From the NCBI GenBank assembly GCA_028015205.1, contig CM051514.1:37774150-37838149 (forward strand): a stretch of DNA of 64,000 bases, in the 5' to 3' direction. The notes beneath the pieces are model-generated. The model saw nothing but the letters and a program-made list of their open reading frames with translations, was not told the origin of the DNA and searched no databases. Within the stretch, counting starts at the first letter, position 1, and every line of letters starts with the position of its first letter. Shown piece by piece: positions 56,661 to 64,000 of this stretch. The position numbers and the translations under genes are program-made. This DNA is from Mytilisepta virgata. Its lineage: Eukaryota; Mollusca; Bivalvia; Mytilida; Mytilidae.

Positions 56661-59600
56661 GGATGATAATGGAATATGGTGCCTCTTAATTTAATTTTAA
56701 TTTATTCATTGTTATAATTTCTAAAACTCTTGTCCCTAGAATTATTTTTAAAGGGTATATTATTGACATTGAAATGTGTTTGTTTTAATGATATAAAATA
56801 TATTTAGCGGCACTAAATTCATTTAAAGTATATTAAATTAATTACAATATGATGAGTGAAAACAAGCGCCAACGGCCAACAGGAGCATAAGACCACTTTC
56901 CGATATAAAATGTATATTTTTAGTGGCAGGACATATAAATAAATGATTTCCGTGCCAAAAATGAAACTGGTCACCCCATATTTATTTCGTATAAATGAAA
57001 AAGAAAATTCGATATCAATAACATATAATTTTTTATGGAAAATTCCGGGGATTCTTTCAGATTTAAAGTAATATATTTTTTTCATGTGTGCTGTTTTTAT
57101 ATAACAACATACAGTGAAATACCTCTATATTAAGGATTTTAAATCAGCCTTATTGACGAAGCATAAAAGTTAAAATAAAATTTTCAGTATTTAGATGCCA
57201 CTTCGAATTTCTATATTAAATAATTATTCCATCACTAATTTTTTTTCAGGGCGCATGAAATGTAATAAGTTTAACTGACTATCACAAGAATTAAATGTAG
57301 TATACCGTCATCACAAATTATAAAAAAAGCAAAGGTGACCAAGATTTATTTTTTTATTTTTTTTTTTGTCGATCATAAATTTGATAAAAAACGCTATACT
57401 TCTTTTCCTATTTTTAGCCATTACATTTTTTTTCTTTTTTTTCTTTTAGATCATATTAAATGCCTTTAAATACTTTCATTTAACTATGACATATATATTA
57501 CCAAGTAATACCACTAGTCGATACTTGTAGTCTTTTTGTGCCGATTGGGTGAAGTGAGTTGAAAAAACCAAACAATATAACCTTTCCACCTCAAACCTCA
57601 ATGGATATAACTAAGTTTCATTATCAGATTGGATTACAAATTGATGAGTGTGAACTCATTATATTATTCTAATATGATATTACAATGAGAATTTTACACA
57701 AAATCTTCATTTAATCTCCCGAATGTAAAAACGATATTATAATTTAAATAAAGTTTACATCATAATGGTTTGAAAATTAATATTGGTTTGCGTGTATGTT
57801 TCTTATGTATGCGTATGCATGGACTTAAAGTCAACAAGTATTGCGCCTATTTAGTATTTTTTGGATATTTATTTTGCAATCATCTCAACTTTATAAAAAT
57901 GTTTGTAATGTTCTTACGAGACTATAACGAAACATTCCCATCTACTTCATACCTATACATAGACGTAAGTGGACGGTATTCTGTGGTAAATGTAATAAAT
58001 ACAATTTAAGAACCTTTCTTTTAATGGAAATAATAACGTACCAATATCAATGGCATAATTTGTTTATATTTCAATGTTTATGCATTACTGATTGTGATTT
58101 AAATGTGTCTTCCTAAACAGAAAAATTACTGTCACTCAAAGTTATGTTTAACGTTTGTTATAATCATCACTACATGGAATTGTATTGACTAATATAGTGC
58201 TTTTATGACTAAAATGAAATTAGATATTTTCAGTTAGGTTTTAACTCCTACCTGATTTGACAGATTTGATATCTATTTTTCTTATTGACGCAGAACATTC
58301 TCCTATTCCTATTTCTCTGTCATGACAAGTGTTCATTTTTTTTAGTTTGTTCTCACTGTACAGTTTACATGTGTCTGTATTTGGGTTTCCATCTTATGAT
58401 TTAAACCTTCAATTTATTGCCTCGGTGATAGATTTGAAAAGGTTTCTTTTTAACTTGTACGCACACAAATTGACAAAATGAAACAGACTAACTGTTGCAT
58501 GCAGATATCAATAAAATCCGGTAAAGAGAAAAAGCTTTTTATAATATAATATAAACGAGAAATTATGTATTTTCCAAATACTAAAAAAGCCATAAACGCA
58601 GAGATTTTATCGCCATTATAATAGTTTAAATTGCATTTACAAGATCTCCACTTAAAACGTGCCAAATTTGTTTTTTTGTAAATTTGTTGTACCAAATGAT
58701 ATATTTATAAATATATTTTGTAGACAGTCAACTATCTATAGTTCATAAAATATTTTAAATCGGAAAGAATACTGTACAAATACAAGAATTTTTTATCCTT
58801 AGATAATATCATTTCATGATTTTACAAAAGAAAATGCTTTTATCAGAAACTAGTAGCAACAGAAGAAGATATATAGGGTGACACCTTAAAGAAATAAATC
58901 AAAACAATTTCATAATACACGTAGATAAACAAATGCAATGCGTTGGAACTCAGATACCATTTTTGTACATTGACTCCATTTTAATATTGCAGCTTGAGGC
59001 TGAGTGTCCAAACAGATGTCAGGCAACACATACACACATGTAATTTATATTATCATAAAATATCTATTTCACATTACCATATACATGGTGTGGAAATTAA
59101 TATATTCTTTTCATTAGATTGAGTGTAAAAACTAATTGTAAGGCATTTAAAAACACTAAATGATTGTCAGGTGCAAAGACTGTCATTTCTTATTGAATTT
59201 CAAAATGTAAATAGATTTGACGAGGGACAAATCTTAGGCTACGCCAATATAAATACTTTCAAATTGAGTACTGAGGTAAGTGAAACTTACCTCCAACTTT
59301 TAAATTGGAAGTAAATAAATAAATTTGAATAATTGTTGATTATATGTATAAATGTATTCAATATCTAACGCTGCTGTGTGGTACAAGTCCCTAGCAATAG
59401 GGTATGACCAGCTCAGTTGCTATTATTTCTGCAGTAACGGAACTGACACAAGTGTAGAAAGCCGTGACTCCTCCTACCAACAGCGGGCACGATTTTAGTA
59501 TTTTAATTATTATTAATTTCTTTTTCTTGACCATAAATTTCATCCAAATAAGTTGTTGAATCTAATTTTTAAAAGTATTCCCACCTAAGCATGCCCTCTA

Positions 59601-59860
59601 TTTGACGTATTTTTTTTTTTATCAAATATGTACAGTGAATACAAAACGTACAAAAAACATAATGCCATTATGCAAATTTGCTCAATATTTGAATAATTTC
59701 AAAATAATATGACATCCATGAATAATTTTTACCTATAAAATACAGTAACTACACTACTGATAAAGAATGGATTAAAATAACAATAAACATATTACATGTA
59801 ACTTCAACAAGTAATATGATCGATATAATATATTGATCTTTGTCACAAAAACTTGCTCTT
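56661..59860. other. Non-coding, nothing firm
   Basis: AT-rich sequence. A diverged relative of the 550-bp unit described at 59870-61150 lies at about 57590-57900 (CATTATCAGATTGGATTACA). No gene recognised. Confidence 0.5.
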
Positions 59861-59869
59861 TACATAACG

Positions 59870-61150
59870 AAATTTTACATATCTTATACAACAACGTAAC
59901 ATATTGTTGCACAGAAAAACATCTCCAAGTGGCCTGATATCAAATATTAAATCTCACTATCAAATTGATTTGCAATTGATGAATCCATTATAATTTTAAC
60001 ATGAAAAGTAACAATGTTTCAATACCTCTCCTAAAAGGTAGAACTGATATTAAGATTTAAGAAAGTTAACAGTGAAAGTGAAAAACTGACATGTATCTCC
60101 TTTATAGTTATATTTAGAATGGCTGGGCGAATTGTTGTTTAACGTCAAGTGGCAGCCAGGTGCATATCAGGACGAGAACATGTATGATAATGAATATGAT
60201 CCCTGCTTTGTACTAGACAGACACGCTGAGCCGGATTTTTAATGTGCTAGCTCACGGCGTAACTGTCCGCAGGAAGACATATCACCCCACTCGGACATTA
60301 TAATGACTTCGAGCCGACCAGTAGATCTTTGCTCTTACTCCTAGATGCCGCGTGCTTGGCGGAGAAGCGGCAAATGCCAATTTTAATATCTTTGATTTGA
60401 CCCGGCCGGGGATCGAACCCGCGATCTTCCGCCCTTGAGGCGAGCACGCTACCAAGAGACCACCGAGGCGGTTACTATTTATTTAGGTATATGAAGAAAA
60501 CCAACATGTATGTTAAAATTTCTTTGTAATATTTTTATTTAGATTTTAAATTCATCCAAACTCTATGTGATTTAAAATTTGGTAAAGCAATATTTCAATC
60601 TCTATTCTCATGAATGAATATAAGTAGCCTGACTTGTATAAATATTTATGTGAATATTGGTAGTAAATTCTTTTATACCAATATAAGGCATATTTTGTCG
60701 CTTTACGAATTTTATTGTGCAGAGTTGTGATTATTTTCACAAAATATTTGCTTTTTACGTGACGAACTTTTAATATATCATATATCACACCTTAACATGC
60801 ACACAAAAACACCTGCAAGTGTCCTGTGTCGTTTGTTAAATTTAAATATCAAATTGGTTTACAATTGATGAATCTATTATAATTTTCAAATGAATAGTAA
60901 CAATGCTACATGGACTTTTCGTTTGATCTCCTGAAAGGCAAAATGAATATTGGAATTTAAGTAAAGTTTACATAATGGTTGTTTGAAATGGAAACGAAGA
61001 TATAATATTACATATATCCTTTTCATATTTGTTTAGGTATATGAAGAAGAAAACGAACAGGTATGTCAAAATGTTATATTTTTATTTGGATTTTAAAATG
61101 ATCTCAACTTTCTGTTATTTTACATTTGGTAAAGCAATCTTTCAAACTCT
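59870..61150. repeat. Two tandem copies of an about 550-bp unit
   Basis: 59870-60110 matches 60720-60980 (ATCAAATTG-TTTGCAATTGATGAATC, TATAATTTT, AGTAACAATG), and 60487-60610 matches 61037-61150 (GTATATGAAGAA..., TTTGGTAAAGCAAT). The two offsets (850 and 550 bp) differ by the length of the SINE inserted in the first copy. Confidence 0.8.
60117..60475 (-). mobile_element. tRNA-derived SINE with target-site duplication
   Basis: On the minus strand the element begins GTAACCGCCTCGGTGGTC, with an A box (TGGTAGCGTGC) and a B box (GGTTCGATCCC, complement at 60410-60420) in tRNA-like spacing. A non-tRNA body of about 270 bp follows, ending near GACGTTAAACAACAATTCG. TATTTA flanks both ends (60111-60116 and 60476-60481). 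The paired copy of the surrounding 550-bp unit lacks it. It would be transcribed by RNA polymerase III and mobilised by a LINE. It is not a functional tRNA gene. Confidence 0.9.
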
Positions 61151-61319
61151 TAGGTATTGGTTATGCTGGGATGTCAAGTTTTCATTGAGTTATTGTTTTA
61201 CACAACGCCACCTATTTTCAAGGTATAATATAGAAGAAAGAAAAATTTAGACTCGTATTCGATTTCAGTATCTAATATATGTACATGTTTAGATGATGCC
61301 ATTTCTCTATAGGTTTATA

Positions 61320-61720
61320 ATTCTGAATTTAAGGATATCAAGAATCGTTTATGTCATCATGAACTTAAAATAAACCGGACTATAGACAAAATGACTTTGC
61401 ATCCTACCTCTACAGGGTAGAATGGACTAGAAATCAAAAGTCTATGAGAGACGTCGTGATTACATCCTGCTAATTGCGAACTTTTCCTTTCCAAGAAATG
61501 TTAAACATACCAATGTCTCCGGCTTATGATGACCATATTTCAATTAATCACTGCTTCCATGTCTGTGACTGGAAAACAGAGCCAAATTAATGTCACGTAA
61601 TTTCCTTGTCAAAATTGTGTCAACTTTTGTTTATATCATCATTACAGAAAATGGATGGTCGTTATCACGATTTAATTACATGTAGCTGAGACGGAGTTTT
61701 TCATTAATTCTAAAGATATT
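61320..61720 (+). mobile_element. Very old reverse-transcriptase relic
   Basis: Plus-strand fragments such as GCGAACTTTTCCTTTCC, ACCAATGTCTCCGGCTTATG, CATATTTCAATTA and GGTCGTTATCACGATTTAAT line up in order with the NFPF...NIP-x-x-PAYG-x-YISQL...GRHHDL part of the RT family seen elsewhere in the window. Stops and indels are frequent. Confidence 0.45.
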
Positions 61721-62261
61721 CGATATCTTCCGCTAGTTTTTTTCTTTCTACAGGATGACACACCGTCTTCTTGACTGAACATCTGATTTTTTCAATTACA
61801 ATGTGACCTTTGTCGTTACCTGAACATTTTTGGAATGTCAAATTGCTTTATGTTTGTATATTTCTTGTTCTATATCTCTTCTATCGCTTTGTATCGATAT
61901 TTGTTTTTTCAAACTGTTTAAATATTTTAAATGTTTTCTATGTAATTTTTTTGTACATTGCACCTGTTTGCAATAGCTTACCATGTCTTTGGTCTTTTAA
62001 TTTCCCCTTTTTTCATGGTCTCTTAATGTTTCCCTTCAGTTCTTCCAATGGTTTGTTTTACTGATAAATGTGAAATCCTCAGGTGTACATCCTTTATGTT
62101 TAACTAGTATATCTAAGTGACAGAATAGAATAAATACAAGGTTGCATGCAGACAGCTATGTAGAAATCCGAGTGACAATAAAAAGCGATAACGACTAAGA
62201 TAAAGACAAAATTATTGGCAATTATGTATTTTAAAAATAATCTAAAGCCTTAAACACAGAG

Positions 62262-62322
62262 ATTTTATATGGTCGGGTTGTTGTCTCTTTGACACATTCC
62301 CCGTTTCCATTCTCTATTCTAT
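62262..62322 (+). mobile_element. Family C tail end, plus orientation
   Basis: GGTCGGGTTGTTGTCTCTTT and CCCCGTTTCCATTCTCTATT are the reverse complement of the start of the tail at 1411. Only about 60 bp remain. Confidence 0.85.
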
Positions 62323-62984
62323 AATGGTTAAAATTGCATGTAAATGATCACCGTTTCATAACTGTCACTACATTTTATGTACTTTCCCTTATGTGATTCA
62401 TAATTCCGGTACTGAAATACTTTTTCCATCATAAAAATCAAAATAATAAAAGAATATACATAATAATAATACAAATAAAACTTTACGTGTAGCTTAAAAA
62501 AATGGCTATTGTTGACAGTAATTTACTTATCAAACGACGTGTCATTTGTAACATATTTTAGAAAAAGAAAGATAGTCAACACTTTTCATTTGATAAAAGA
62601 AGAAAAATATAAGAATATAATCGTCGTAAGTGAATGTGTTGCTTTTTCAGGGTTTAACAAAAAGATATTTTTTGATAAAAAAAATAGTCACCATGAAAAG
62701 CATGATGAGAAGTAATAAAAGAAGTCAGGTGAGGTTATATTGTAAAGAAATAAATCAAAACAATTTCATCATACATGTAAATAGATATGATAAGTGCAAT
62801 AGGAAATATTCATTTATGTATAGTTAAAACCGCAGTACACCCGTGTATTTTTTTGGATATGAATAACATTAATTTTAGAGGCACAGACAGACGTGTATTG
62901 AAATTACAATAAGCATCGATTGTAAAGTCAGACTTTTTGTGCTTTGCTCTAGAAAATTATTTTTCTGTTTGACGCAATGTAAAG

Positions 62985-63190
62985 CTTCATATGCGGAGCA
63001 AGAACTGCTAACCCTTAGGGAGCACCTGAATTCCCTCCTGGTTTTTATAGGAGTTCGTGTTGTTCATTGTTTTTTTAGTTTTCAGTGTTTATTTGTTGTG
63101 CTTGTGGTTGTTTTTGTCTTCCCAGGTTTGTCTGTCTAATGGATTGCAGTTTTTTTTTTGTGTTTGCTCTTTAGGTATATTTGTCCTCTT
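62985..63190 (+). mobile_element. Retroelement tail, family A
   Basis: ATGCGGAGCAAGAACTGC, CTCCTGGTTTTTATAGGAG, CCCAGGTTTGTCTGTC and ATGGATTGC. ORFs across it on both strands are artefacts. Confidence 0.8.
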
Positions 63191-64000
63191 TATTACATGC
63201 ACTTCAATATTTATCATATTCTTTGAATATATTTTGGTTCGTGGACTGAGACTGATATGCTTTGCATGGTTATAATCATGATAATTGCACATACAACCAC
63301 TGTTCTCATTAATTTTTTAATTCATTTTGACATGTATATCTATGTATAAAATTGATAATGCTTTTCTGTTTTCTTCCTGGATGGAATGTCAGAAAGCATT
63401 GCAAATGGTCAAGTACTGGGTAACAACTCCTATTTTGTATTTAATGAAGTTGATTTTACCAAACAATCTCCAGCAAAGAAACTGCCCAATCTCAAACTCA
63501 TACCAGTTGTTTTATTTCGCTAAAGGTAGACAATGTTAGAAAGCCTTCATCTTTAAAAAAAAAAATGTATCAAAACTGATATACCAATGTCTGATAAATA
63601 ATTTATACTTAAGCGATCTGATTTTGTGCCGTTTTATTCTAAATGTCTCGTTCAATTTAAAAGCTGAAGTTAAGTTTTTACACAATATATTATCAAACTC
63701 AACATTTATTCTGCAAGCAATGCATTTGGGTAAAACTATATACCTAATTCATATATTTTGCAGCACCTTATTGATAAAAGTTTTAAACTAAAGTTCTCTA
63801 AGTTTTTAAACGCGTTCACCATCAAACATAAAAAAACACTATGTTAGAAAAAACATCATTTTCCAATGCATATTTATAAAACCAAATACAAGATAAGTAC
63901 ATGAACGTGTTTATATACTTTTTTTTACACATCTATATCTTTTTTTTCCAGATTTTTAGGTTCCAGTTCAGACATCTCTGTTTCACATTGCTCTTGTGTT
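63191..64000. other. Non-coding, nothing recognised
   Basis: AT-rich right edge of the window; no gene or repeat recognised. Confidence 0.5.

Noticed and set aside
60400..60475. tRNA gene on the minus strand
   Set aside because: A and B boxes are present, but the sequence continues into a 359-bp SINE with target-site duplication and shows no complete cloverleaf.

Overview
The window looks like nuclear DNA from a bivalve mollusc, most likely a mussel (Mytilus-like). It is AT-rich, has long introns with canonical splice sites, and is crowded with repeat types that I know from bivalve genomes: reverse-transcriptase remnants with the MGTNCA and YIDD motifs, Pearl-like elements ending in a GGAC microsatellite and a hairpin, a tRNA-derived SINE, and MITEs. 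The species is inferred from memory of such repeats, not shown by the sequence.

One real gene is recognisable, on the minus strand from about 44.2 kb down to about 8.6 kb. It encodes a class B1 (secretin-family) G-protein-coupled receptor, closest in motif pattern to the calcitonin/CGRP-receptor branch. It has no long ORF because every exon is 42-154 bp. I found 11 consecutive coding exons by pairing splice sites with family motifs. Their phases agree at every junction, and with either first exon they sum to whole codons (369 or 367) up to the end of TM7. In gene order they are: exon 1a 44202-44094 or exon 1b 39753-39651 (alternatives), exon 2 32138-32019, exon 3 21118-21012, exon 4 20486-20395, exon 5 17871-17745, exon 6 16341-16188, exon 7 15475-15409, exon 8 14234-14171, exon 9 12447-12362, exon 10 10751-10613, exon 11 9733-9692, and a probable last exon from 8845. 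Exons 1-3 make the six-cysteine hormone-binding domain and exons 4-11 make TM1-TM7.

The notable feature is that exons 1a and 1b look like duplicated, mutually exclusive first coding exons. Each supplies the first cysteine and a similar C-NxT-Q-P-DG segment, but with a different N-terminus. Exon 3 has been partly re-copied in a tandem intronic duplication (about 21.07-27.77 kb).

Layout: 0-2.5 kb repeats; 2.5-5.5 kb nothing recognised; 5.5-7.7 kb repeats; 8.6-21.1 kb receptor exons 12 to 3 with dispersed retroelement tails; 21-28 kb tandem duplication carrying an 11-unit, exactly 166-bp array; 28-32 kb a decayed coding fragment and an LTR-like block; 32.0-32.1 kb exon 2; 32.3-33.7 kb a decayed hAT transposon; 35.1-35.8 kb an extraordinary array of GATATC palindromes inside terminal inverted repeats; 39.7 and 44.1 kb exons 1b and 1a, each followed upstream by a shared segment; 41-47 kb inverted repeat pairs and a TTAA-flanked MITE; 47-64 kb retroelement remnants, a 28-bp minisatellite, an old 1-kb duplication, and a SINE with a clean target-site duplication. 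No bacterial features, CRISPR array, rRNA or intact tRNA gene was seen.
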